Below are positions 7,879 through 15,769 of a stretch of 20,491 bases of DNA, one piece after another. The translations under genes were made by a program, and so were the position numbers. How positions within the stretch are numbered: the stretch's first letter is position 1; the number at the start of each line of letters is the position of its first letter. The DNA lies in the NCBI GenBank assembly GCA_023301645.1, contig JALZUH010000023.1, positions 1 to 20,491 on the forward strand. Direction: 5' to 3'. Under the pieces are notes generated by a model. It was not told the DNA's origin. It was given only the letters and a program-made list of their open reading frames with translations, and searched no databases. This DNA comes from Akkermansiaceae bacterium (GTDB lineage: Bacteria > Verrucomicrobiota > Verrucomicrobiia > Verrucomicrobiales > Akkermansiaceae).

Positions 7879-7884
7879 TATAAC
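7879..7884 (+). promoter_or_regulatory. Candidate -10 box for the lectin kinase
   Basis: TATAAC at 7879-7884 matches TATAAT at five of six positions and lies about 34 nt before the ATG. The -35 region is poor (TTCATC-like at a 17-nt spacing). The same hexamer is used in the candidate promoter at 5773. Confidence 0.22.
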
Positions 7885-7917
7885 ACCCTGTTACATCATA
7901 CATTTTCACATTAACCT

Positions 7918-10053
7918 ATGAGCACACCTGAGGAGTTTATACCGCCTAGCATCGAAGAAATCGCAGCACTACTACCTGCCTATGAAATCAAATCCTTCAT
8001 AGCTAAAGGAGGCATGGGTGCGGTCTACATGGCGAGCCAGAAATCTCTCGATCGTGTCGTAGCTATTAAAATACTACCTCGTAAATTTGGTGAAGATGAA
8101 AGCTTCAGATCATCCTTTGAGCAAGAAGCCAAGAGCATGGCCAAGTTCAACCACCCCAACCTTGTTAGCATCTACGACTTTGGGCAAATTGACGGGATGC
8201 TCTACTTCATCATGGAAATGGTTCAGGGTAAGCCACTTTACTACTCCTGCTATGGGAAAAAAATCGACCCCACCGAATCTAATCGAATCATTGTCGAAGT
8301 TTGCAACGGACTAGATCACGCTCACAAACACGGTATTCTTCATCGAGACATCAAACCTGCAAACATCCTACTCGACCCCAATATCACCCCCAAGATAGGT
8401 GATTTTGGACTTGCCCGAGGAGTGGAAGATCACGCCTCAGATCAAGCATACGGAACACCTGGATATACTGCACCTGAAGTCGTTAATAACCCTCAGGCTG
8501 TTGCCGAATGCACCGACGTCTACTCCGTAGGAATTATGCTCTATGAGCTACTCACTAGTGAGATACCAAAAACCCCCTACATCCCTGTCACCAGCGTCAT
8601 CCAGTGCGACGCACGATATGACGACGTCATCCTCAAAGCCATCAACCCTAATCCTGCTTTGCGCTACCAGAGAGCAGAGGAAATGGGAGAAGCTCTCCTG
8701 AGCATTATCAAATCTCCGCCAACGCAAAACTCCCCGTTTGCCAATGGTGCTTCAGCCTCAGCACCACAACTAAGAACCCCTGGTGCAGCTGCGGCCGCAA
8801 ACACGCTGCCCCATGAAGCCACCGACACTCAAAACCCGAGCCTTCGGAGAGCTACAAACTCCACAGGCACACAAGCTGGAGCCATCGCAAACGCACAGCT
8901 AGCTAGTAATAGTAACACCTTCACCAAGAAAATCGTCATCGTCGCCATACTAGCAGCAGCTATTGTAGCAGCCTGGCAAGGTTTCAAGATCACCCAAAAT
9001 GACGGCAACGCTGATGCTGCCCCCAAGGCGCACACGCCTGAAGAAACCACCTTCTCTATTAGCAATAACTCCACCGACAAAGCCTCTGAGGAATCTGACA
9101 CGGTAGATAACCACACCGAAGTAAATGTGCCCGAAGTAGAGAAATCTGAGCATCGAGGTAGCCCCACAGCGCTAAGAAGCCTAGAGAAAAATAAGGAAGC
9201 GCTCATCCAAGGCAAGCGCTCGAAGCTTCCCAAAGGAACCATTACCAAAGACGGTAGATCGAGACTCTTCATCAAAAAAGCCATGTCATGGCATGACGCT
9301 AAGGACTATGCAGAAAGCTACGGCGCCCACTTAGCCGTGCTGCCCACCGCTGAAGACCTCGCAGCAATCATCTCCGACTTAGAAGCTGATGAAACCATCT
9401 GGCTAGGAGCTGGATCCTCCGGACATAATCAATGGCGATGGGTCGACGGCACAGCATGGACTCACCAAGTCAGAAAATCATCTATCCTATCATATATTAC
9501 TCTCAACAGTTACGGCATCCTCGCACCAGCTGAACCTAGGCAAAAGCACAGCTTTTACATCGAGTGGCTCGACGACGGAACGCAGCCAGCACTAGCCAAT
9601 AATCAGCTCAAGAGAGCAGCCCAATCACTCGACTCTGCAACCCCAGAATATCCAACAGGCACCGTAAGCTTCGATGATAAACATTACTTCTTATATTCAG
9701 CTAATCTGACATGGAATGAAGCTAGCCAGTTAGCCAATACCTCTGGCGGCCAGCTAGCAGTTCCATCTACATCATCTGAAAATCAATGGCTACTCAGCTT
9801 TATATCGAATAAAATGCAAGCTGGTGAGTCATGCTGGCTTGGAGGGATTTCCCAAAAGGGCCAACGCTGGAAATGGCAAAGTGGCGAGACTTGGAAATAC
9901 TCCAGGTGGAATAGCGCTACTTTACAATCAAGTAAATCCAGCACCTACGCATGCGCTATCAATGATCAAAAATCTTGGATCAGCTACAATGCTGAGCAAA
10001 CGCTCCCCTATGTCCTCATCGAGTGGAGTGATGACCACCTGAATGCTCGGTAA
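7918..10053 (+). CDS. Transmembrane Ser/Thr protein kinase with two C-type-lectin-like ectodomains
   Basis: The protein has 711 residues. A cytoplasmic Hanks-type kinase domain (about 20-265) has the glycine loop KGGMGAVY (30-37), VAIK lysine K51, HRD 142-144 with K146 and N149, DFG 162-164 and APE 185-187, so it should be active. An Ala/Ser/Thr-rich linker leads to one transmembrane helix (about 339-354). An acidic Ser/Thr-rich stalk follows, then two C-type-lectin-like domains at about 441-550 and 580-703. Each has the W-x2-A-x3-A-x5-G-x-L-A-V opening, a W-L-G core and a closing IEW. Cysteines are few, so the usual disulfides are largely missing. It probably senses an extracytoplasmic carbohydrate or protein ligand and phosphorylates cytoplasmic targets. 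It heads a run of three paralogous kinases. Confidence 0.9.
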   Translation: MSTPEEFIPPSIEEIAALLPAYEIKSFIAKGGMGAVYMASQKSLDRVVAIKILPRKFGEDESFRSSFEQEAKSMAKFNHPNLVSIYDFGQIDGMLYFIMEMVQGKPLYYSCYGKKIDPTESNRIIVEVCNGLDHAHKHGILHRDIKPANILLDPNITPKIGDFGLARGVEDHASDQAYGTPGYTAPEVVNNPQAVAECTDVYSVGIMLYELLTSEIPKTPYIPVTSVIQCDARYDDVILKAINPNPALRYQRAEEMGEALLSIIKSPPTQNSPFANGASASAPQLRTPGAAAAANTLPHEATDTQNPSLRRATNSTGTQAGAIANAQLASNSNTFTKKIVIVAILAAAIVAAWQGFKITQNDGNADAAPKAHTPEETTFSISNNSTDKASEESDTVDNHTEVNVPEVEKSEHRGSPTALRSLEKNKEALIQGKRSKLPKGTITKDGRSRLFIKKAMSWHDAKDYAESYGAHLAVLPTAEDLAAIISDLEADETIWLGAGSSGHNQWRWVDGTAWTHQVRKSSILSYITLNSYGILAPAEPRQKHSFYIEWLDDGTQPALANNQLKRAAQSLDSATPEYPTGTVSFDDKHYFLYSANLTWNEASQLANTSGGQLAVPSTSSENQWLLSFISNKMQAGESCWLGGISQKGQRWKWQSGETWKYSRWNSATLQSSKSSTYACAINDQKSWISYNAEQTLPYVLIEWSDDHLNAR

Positions 10054-10173
10054 TACCAGCGCAGCTACTCGCAGGTGAGTCCAGATACTGGTGAAATTCA
10101 GTTTATCACACTGTGCGCAAATAACATAACCGTTCATACTCTGAAGCGGTCATTGTCTCTGTGCTTAGTTTAC

Positions 10174-10215
10174 TGACTTAAAGTTTGCCAGCTGCATGTG
10201 AGCTATTTAAAGTCA
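10174..10215. promoter_or_regulatory. Inverted repeat between lectin kinase and pseudokinase genes
   Basis: TGACTTAAA (10174-10182) pairs with TTTAAAGTCA (10206-10215) through 9 bp with one bulged base. Within the 23-nt spacer, AGCT...AGCT can form an inner 4-bp stem. There is no T-run, so it reads as an operator or RNA structure rather than a terminator. Confidence 0.3.
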
Positions 10216-10247
10216 CTATTGATTTATTTCTCTAGCCGCATTGATCG

Positions 10248-10273
10248 AGCCCAATTCATCTACGAATTGAGCT
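10248..10273 (+). promoter_or_regulatory. Leader hairpin just upstream of the pseudokinase start
   Basis: AGC-C-CAATTC pairs with GAATTG-A-GCT (9 bp, one mismatch, 6-nt loop). It ends 7 nt before the ATG at 10281, where a ribosome would bind, so it could modulate translation. Confidence 0.35.
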
Positions 10274-10280
10274 ACCCGAA

Positions 10281-11378
10281 ATGACTTTCTCACACCCTGC
10301 TTCACCATTCTACGCCCCCTATCACATGGATGATCATCATACAGCTGCTGAAGGAGCTCCCCTCACACCTGGCGAACTTAGCAAGCTCCTCCCCGGCTAC
10401 CGTATCGATCACTTCAGCGACACGCCCGGATCCACCTCTAGCTCAATAGCGGCCTACAGAGGTATTCAAGTCTCACTGGAGCGAAACATCACCGTCAAGC
10501 TCCTGCCCGCTGCCGTAAGTAGCCAGCCAGAAATCAGGCAAGCCTTTGAAAATGACGCCAAAACAATGGCGCGGCTCAACCACCAAAACCTCATCGACGT
10601 CTACGATTTTGGAGAAATTAACGGCATGCTCTACATGATCACCGAGGATATCGACGGGCAATCACTCTACGAGAAAGCCCACGGACAGCACCTAGACCCT
10701 GTATCGGCAACCAAGCTTATCAAAAATGTGTGCCAAGGACTTGAATGCGCACATACAGCAGGTGTTTTGCACTTAGGGCTCAATCCCGCTAATATTTTCA
10801 TCAACCAGAGCGCAGAGGCAAAGATTGTTGATTTCGGAATATCCAGCCATATTCACAATCCACTCATACCTAACTCAGCGACCTACTCGGCGCCCGAAAA
10901 ACACACCCCCCAAATAGCCATCGACGCACGAGCAGACCTCTACTCACTCGGTATCATCTTCTACGAACTCATCGTAGGATACCTACCCACTAACCCATAC
11001 GCACCACCATCATCGCGTAGAAATGTCACCACCCTCATCGACAATGTTCTCATACGAGCACTACAGCCAAATCCTACTGAGCGTTACGCGTCAGCCACTG
11101 AGATGACAGCTGATCTAGACCAGATCCTCGACCACTTAGCCACAAATCCGCAGCCAGCTATACCGGCCAAGCAGCCTCTCACTCAAACCCCTGTGAGCAT
11201 GCCAACCCGCAACCTCTCTGCAGCTTCGACCAAGAGCAAACTACCGGCAATCATCACACTATTGATCACGGCTCTCATTGGTTATGCTGCATACCACTAC
11301 ATCAGTAATCACTACACTCCAGTGGCAAGTGATGGCCAAAAGCCAAAGACGAAATTCATCCTCAGAGGCACCCAGTAA
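10281..11378 (+). CDS. Membrane-anchored kinase-like protein, predicted pseudokinase
   Basis: The protein has 365 residues and is paralogous to the kinases on both sides; all three share an ELxxxLPxY lead-in and an INGxLY hinge region. The kinase fold spans about 38-276. The ATP lysine is kept (K73 in TVKLL), as are DFG (184-186) and APE (in YSAPE). The glycine loop has become SDTPGSTSSS. The HRDIKPAN catalytic loop reads HLGLNPAN (164-171), so the catalytic Asp is Gly166 and the Lys is Asn168. Phosphotransfer is therefore not expected. One transmembrane helix lies near the C-terminus (about 321-340), followed by a short basic tail. Its TAA overlaps the ATG of the next kinase by 1 nt, which implies co-expression and possibly a regulatory pseudokinase/kinase pair. 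Confidence 0.85.
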   Translation: MTFSHPASPFYAPYHMDDHHTAAEGAPLTPGELSKLLPGYRIDHFSDTPGSTSSSIAAYRGIQVSLERNITVKLLPAAVSSQPEIRQAFENDAKTMARLNHQNLIDVYDFGEINGMLYMITEDIDGQSLYEKAHGQHLDPVSATKLIKNVCQGLECAHTAGVLHLGLNPANIFINQSAEAKIVDFGISSHIHNPLIPNSATYSAPEKHTPQIAIDARADLYSLGIIFYELIVGYLPTNPYAPPSSRRNVTTLIDNVLIRALQPNPTERYASATEMTADLDQILDHLATNPQPAIPAKQPLTQTPVSMPTRNLSAASTKSKLPAIITLLITALIGYAAYHYISNHYTPVASDGQKPKTKFILRGTQ

Positions 11379-12460
11379 TGAAAAACCAAGACGCCTTGAA
11401 GCTGGCTATCTCAGCCGAAGAGCTTGACTCGCACCTTCCTGCTTATGATCGCATTGAGCTACTTGCTCACGGAGGTATGGGTGCTGTTTACAAGGCTCGT
11501 CAGACATCGCTCAATCGCCCTGTCGCGATAAAAACCCTCACCCACGCCTGCTCATTTTCGATCCAGTTTCGCAAAATATTCAAGCAAGAGGCGCAGGTCA
11601 TGGCAAAGCTCAACCACCCCAGCATTGCCTCTATTTATGACTACGGTGAGATCAATGGGATCCTCTACATAGTCATGCAGTTTATCGAAGGGCAATCACT
11701 CTTCGAAATATGTAATGGCCAAGAAGTCGAACACCAAGAAGCCGCCGAGCTCATCACCAACATAGCCAAAGCCCTCGATAAACCACACCAAGCTGGTATC
11801 CTCCACCGTGACATCAAGCCTGCAAATATCATCATCGATGAGCATGCAGTGCCTGTTCTCATCGACTTCGGTCTAGCCCACCACGCGGAAGAGAGCACTA
11901 TCCAAGGAGGCTCCATCTTCGGCTCAGACTACTACACAGCCCCTGAAATCACCACCCCGCCCTACCAGGCAGATCTACGCAGTGACCTCTTCGCCCTTGG
12001 TGTATTATTCTACGAGTTACTCACCGGCTCAGTGCCCCATCAGCCCTACATCGCCCCCTCAGAAGTCGCCCAAGTCGACCAGCGATATGACAGCCTCATC
12101 AAAGGCCTGCTAAGTATCTCCCCAGACAACCGCCCAGCCTCTGCCCAAGAGCTCGTTGACCAACTCGAAGACATCAAGTCACAGTCCAGCCAGCACGATC
12201 AAGGTAAGGCTCCAATGACCTACCGAAGCTATCACACAGGGACTAGCACTGCTAGTAGCACTGCCACGAAGCAAGTATCTGAGGATGAAAAACCCCATAA
12301 AAAGAAAGCTCGAACCAAAAAGCGCAGCACTCGAACCTTCTCTCCCCAAAGATTACTTCTCTTCACACTCGTTCTCATCGGCATCATCATCTCCATTGGA
12401 ACCATCACCCACGCTCTATATCCTGACCTCATCGAGCGCTTAGTAAATTACGGTAATTAA
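11378..12460 (+). CDS. Membrane-anchored Ser/Thr protein kinase, catalytically complete
   Basis: The protein has 360 residues. The kinase domain (about 22-275) has an intact glycine loop HGGMGAVY (31-38), K52 in VAIK, HRD 143-145, K147, N150, DFG 163-165 and APE 188-190. A strongly basic stretch (about 307-319, HKKKARTKKRSTR) precedes a transmembrane helix at about 325-344. Only about 16 residues lie beyond the helix, so unlike the first kinase it has no ectodomain and must be activated by a partner or an internal signal. The ATG lies in TAATG, overlapping the pseudokinase stop. An AGAGG 9 nt upstream is the nearest thing to a ribosome-binding site in the window. Confidence 0.92.
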   Translation: MKNQDALKLAISAEELDSHLPAYDRIELLAHGGMGAVYKARQTSLNRPVAIKTLTHACSFSIQFRKIFKQEAQVMAKLNHPSIASIYDYGEINGILYIVMQFIEGQSLFEICNGQEVEHQEAAELITNIAKALDKPHQAGILHRDIKPANIIIDEHAVPVLIDFGLAHHAEESTIQGGSIFGSDYYTAPEITTPPYQADLRSDLFALGVLFYELLTGSVPHQPYIAPSEVAQVDQRYDSLIKGLLSISPDNRPASAQELVDQLEDIKSQSSQHDQGKAPMTYRSYHTGTSTASSTATKQVSEDEKPHKKKARTKKRSTRTFSPQRLLLFTLVLIGIIISIGTITHALYPDLIERLVNYGN

Positions 12461-12483
12461 TCCGACCAAGAGTATCTAAAATC

Positions 12484-12527
12484 GCCAGCTCCTCCGTCGA
12501 TTGAGCGTTCCATTAAGCCAGCTCCTC
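12484..12527. repeat. Direct 11-bp repeat ahead of priA
   Basis: GCCAGCTCCTC occurs at 12484-12494 and again at 12517-12527, with starts 33 bp apart, in the 135-bp gap between the third kinase and priA. It may be a regulatory element or chance. Confidence 0.3.
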
Positions 12528-12595
12528 ACCACTAATTCAGAGCCGCGCTATTACTATGAATCGACAGCTGAGAATTTAGCGTCTAAAACTCCCCC

Positions 12596-14803
12596 GTGCC
12601 TGCTGCCCGAGTATTAATAGATGGACCATCCGAACTGGTCTTCGACTACGCCATCCCAGAAGGGATGATGGCAAAGCCCGGCTGCCGAGTCACCGTCCCG
12701 CTGAGAAATAAGCCTGCCACTGGCACCATTCTCGACATCACTGAGGAAATACCTAGCAAGTTCACCCTGCGCCCCATTGACAGCCTCATCGACCCCAACC
12801 CTCTCATTACCGAGAAGCTACTCGAACTAGGTAAATGGATGGCTCAATACTACGGATCACCCATGGAAGTCATCATGCGCTCACTGCTCCCCGAGTCAGT
12901 CAGGCAAGAATCCAATTCACAAAAAACACAGAAATTCGTCCAACTGGTCGCAAAACCAGACGAAGAAGCGTTTAACAAACTCAGTAAACGAGCACCGCGA
13001 CAGCACCTCATCCTCACCCTACTCGAAGCCTCTGGCGGCAAGCTCTCACTCAAGGACCTAGGAGGAGGCTCAGCCTCGGCATCGATCAAAGCCCTCGTTA
13101 AAATAAAAGCCGTAGAAGTCATCGAAGAAGCCGTCAGGCGCGACCCCGATGACGGCGAAGAATTCATCGAAGACTCCCCCCTCAAGCTCAATGAAGGACA
13201 AGCCATTGCCATGGAGCAAGTCATCGAGCAGATCAACACGCCTCAAAAACCCATGCTCATGCACGGAGTGACAGGCTCTGGTAAGACTGAAGTCTATCTG
13301 CAAGCCGCACAGCACTGCATCAATGCTGGCAAAAGTGTCCTCATCCTACTTCCTGAAATTTCACTCACCCCACAGACCGTGCAGCGCTTTAAGTCGAGGT
13401 TTGCCTCCACTCAGGACCAAGTCGCTGTGCTCCACTCCCACCTCTCACAAGGTGAGAAATTCGATGAATGGCATCGTATCCGAGAAGGTAAAGCCCGCAT
13501 CGTAATCGGCGCTCGCAGTGCCGTCTTCGCCCCGCTAACCAATTTAGGAATCATCATCGTAGACGAAGAACATGAGAACTCCTACAAGCAAGACAGCAAC
13601 CCTCGCTACCACGGCAGAGACTTAGCTGTGCTGCGCGCCCATCTCGAGAAATGCGCCATCCTCCTAGGCTCTGCCACCCCATCCCTAGAGTCCTTCCATA
13701 ATACTCAAAAGGGAAAATACCAACTGCTCAAACTCGATCAGCGAGCCGACGGCCAGTCCCTCCCCATCATCCGTGTCATCGACATGAGAATCGAAGGCAA
13801 AAAGCACAAGTCCGCCCCCTCCATCCTCTCCGACCCACTGCGAGGCCACATGGAGAAAAAGCTAGCCGATGGTGAACAAGTCATCCTCTTCCTCAATCGA
13901 CGCGGCTTTGCCAGATCCATGCAGTGCCCAGAATGCGGCCACGTTTGCGAGTGCCGCCACTGCGCGATGCCACTGACCTACCACCGCGCGGAAGAACGAC
14001 TCATCTGCCACATGTGTGGTCATCAGGCCATCACCCCACGCCGCTGCCCAGAATGCGGCGATGATGCCATCCGCTTCCAAGGCTATGGCACCGAGCAAGT
14101 CGAATCCATCATCCAGAAAGTATTCCCCCAAGCACGTATCGCCCGCATTGATACCGACACCATGCGTAGGAAAAATGCACTGCGAGACACACTGCGCGCC
14201 TTTCACCAAAGAAAAATCGACATCATCATCGGCACCCAAATGATTGCTAAAGGGCTACACTTCCCCAATGTCACACTCGTTGGCGTGCTCAATGCTGACC
14301 TAGGACTACACGTGCCAGACTTCCGTGCTGGCGAACGCACATTTCAGCTACTCACCCAGGTAGCTGGGCGCGCAGGAAGAGGCGAGTTAGAAGGAGAAGT
14401 CATTATCCAGACATTCACCCCACATTCACCCTCCATCCAGTTTGCCCGCCATCACGACTTCAATGGCTACGCTCATCAGGAGCTCGATTTCAGAAAACAA
14501 TTCGGCTACCCACCCTACACTAACTTCGCCCTCATAGGCACTCGCTCCACTCACGAAAGACGCGCCGAGTTCACGCTAGAAAACCTCCACAAAAGGCTCA
14601 AAGCCGAACTCCCCGCAGGTATCACTATCGGCGAGCCACTACCTGCCGCCCTAACCAAAGCCCATGGGCAATTCCGCTTTCAGCTCATGCTACTAGGAAT
14701 ATCCCCTCGCGCACTCTCAGGCCATATTCAGAAAATCTTGAAGCAAACACCACCACCCGAAGACGTCACCGTCATCTTTGACATGGATGCTATCAGCTTC
14801 TAG
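12596..14803 (+). CDS. priA: Primosomal protein N' (replication restart helicase)
   Basis: This 735-residue protein is of typical PriA length. The N-terminal DNA-binding region (about 1-100) begins ARVLIDGP and contains PGCRVTVPLRN. Walker A is GVTGSGKT (224-231) and the helicase motif II is DEEH (323-326), followed by the aromatic-rich YKQDSNPRYHGRD. Eight zinc cysteines are present as C444, C447, C453, C456, C471, C474, C484 and C487. The C-terminal helicase motifs IIGTQMIAKG and VAGRAGRG are intact. PriA reloads the replisome at stalled forks. The start is GTG at 12596, which gives the normal N-terminus; no Shine-Dalgarno is visible. It is separated from the kinases by 135 bp. Confidence 0.97.
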   Translation: MPAARVLIDGPSELVFDYAIPEGMMAKPGCRVTVPLRNKPATGTILDITEEIPSKFTLRPIDSLIDPNPLITEKLLELGKWMAQYYGSPMEVIMRSLLPESVRQESNSQKTQKFVQLVAKPDEEAFNKLSKRAPRQHLILTLLEASGGKLSLKDLGGGSASASIKALVKIKAVEVIEEAVRRDPDDGEEFIEDSPLKLNEGQAIAMEQVIEQINTPQKPMLMHGVTGSGKTEVYLQAAQHCINAGKSVLILLPEISLTPQTVQRFKSRFASTQDQVAVLHSHLSQGEKFDEWHRIREGKARIVIGARSAVFAPLTNLGIIIVDEEHENSYKQDSNPRYHGRDLAVLRAHLEKCAILLGSATPSLESFHNTQKGKYQLLKLDQRADGQSLPIIRVIDMRIEGKKHKSAPSILSDPLRGHMEKKLADGEQVILFLNRRGFARSMQCPECGHVCECRHCAMPLTYHRAEERLICHMCGHQAITPRRCPECGDDAIRFQGYGTEQVESIIQKVFPQARIARIDTDTMRRKNALRDTLRAFHQRKIDIIIGTQMIAKGLHFPNVTLVGVLNADLGLHVPDFRAGERTFQLLTQVAGRAGRGELEGEVIIQTFTPHSPSIQFARHHDFNGYAHQELDFRKQFGYPPYTNFALIGTRSTHERRAEFTLENLHKRLKAELPAGITIGEPLPAALTKAHGQFRFQLMLLGISPRALSGHIQKILKQTPPPEDVTVIFDMDAISF

Positions 14804-14862
14804 ACGCACAAATTTCTACTTTTTAGAGTTTAGCAATCACACTCCGCACCTTACAAAAACCC

Positions 14863-15654
14863 ATGGCCTTTCTTGAAATTAACGATATTCAAACCCACTT
14901 CACCCTATCAAAAGGAATGCTTGGTGGTCAAAAACCCGATATTGTCAAAGCCGTTGACGGTATCACCATGAGTATCCAGAAAGGCGAAATACTCGGACTA
15001 GTGGGCGAGTCTGGCTGTGGCAAATCCACCCTCTCTCGCACCATCATGCAGCTCATCCCCGCCACATCTGGCAGTGTCATACTCGAGGGGCAAAACATCT
15101 CAGCGCTCAGCCCCAGCCAAGTCCGCCACCGCAGGCTCGACTTTCAGATGATTTTCCAAGACCCCTACGCCTCACTGAACCCACGCATGACCATCTTCTC
15201 CACACTAGCAGAAGCCATCAGACAGCGCCACCCCGGGCTCAAAGGAAATGACCTACAAGAGCGAATCGAGCGCCTCATGAAGCGCTGCGGACTCGACCAA
15301 AGTGCCATGCACAAGTATCCGCACGAATTCTCAGGAGGACAGAGACAGCGCATTGCTATTGCCAGAGCCCTCGCACCTGAGCCCAAGCTTATCATCGCAG
15401 ACGAGCCAGTGAGTGCACTAGACGTATCCATCCAGTCACAGATTCTCAATCTCCTCCTCGAGCTCAGAAAAGACCTAGAGCTCACCATGATCTTCATCTC
15501 ACATGACCTATCCGTTGTCCGCTACATCGCCGATAACATCGCCGTCATGTATAAGGGCAAGATTGTCGAATACGGCGAAGCTGAAGAAGTTTTCAATAAC
15601 GCACAGCATGAATACACGCAGAAGCTCCTCCACGCCATCCCCCATATTGGCTAA
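14863..15654 (+). CDS. Oligopeptide/dipeptide-type ABC transporter ATP-binding protein
   Basis: The protein has 263 residues. Walker A is GESGCGKST (48-56), Q-loop Q99 lies in FQDPYASLNP, the signature SGGQ is at 157-160, Walker B is IIADEP (177-182), and an H-loop lies in SHDLSVV. FQDPYASLNPRM and LDVSIQSQILNLL are diagnostic of the OppF/DppF branch. It stops right after the HEYTQKLL segment and lacks the C-terminal extension that brings most OppF proteins to about 320 residues. No permease, second ATPase or binding protein lies nearby. The substrate cannot be read; the partners must be encoded elsewhere. It follows priA by 59 nt and may be cotranscribed. Confidence 0.85.
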   Translation: MAFLEINDIQTHFTLSKGMLGGQKPDIVKAVDGITMSIQKGEILGLVGESGCGKSTLSRTIMQLIPATSGSVILEGQNISALSPSQVRHRRLDFQMIFQDPYASLNPRMTIFSTLAEAIRQRHPGLKGNDLQERIERLMKRCGLDQSAMHKYPHEFSGGQRQRIAIARALAPEPKLIIADEPVSALDVSIQSQILNLLLELRKDLELTMIFISHDLSVVRYIADNIAVMYKGKIVEYGEAEEVFNNAQHEYTQKLLHAIPHIG

Positions 15655-15769
15655 TCAAAATGAGGCTCAATCACTGTATAGACGACAACGACTCACTAAG
15701 ACTGCATTAAAACAGCTAATTTAAGAGTTCCACCTTTGCCTTTTTCAAATAGAGAACTACACTACGCCC

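Noticed and set aside
8829..9284. 151-residue open frame on the - strand within the lectin kinase
   Set aside because: It is antisense to the low-complexity linker, helix and stalk of a clear gene, with no recognisable domain. It reflects codon composition.
10054..10170. 37-codon open continuation after the lectin-kinase stop
   Set aside because: It is in frame with the kinase but encodes nothing recognisable, and the kinase already ends with a complete IEW-closed lectin-like domain. Read-through is not supported.
13862..14239. 125-residue open frame on the - strand within priA
   Set aside because: It is antisense to the PriA zinc-binding region and has no independent support.
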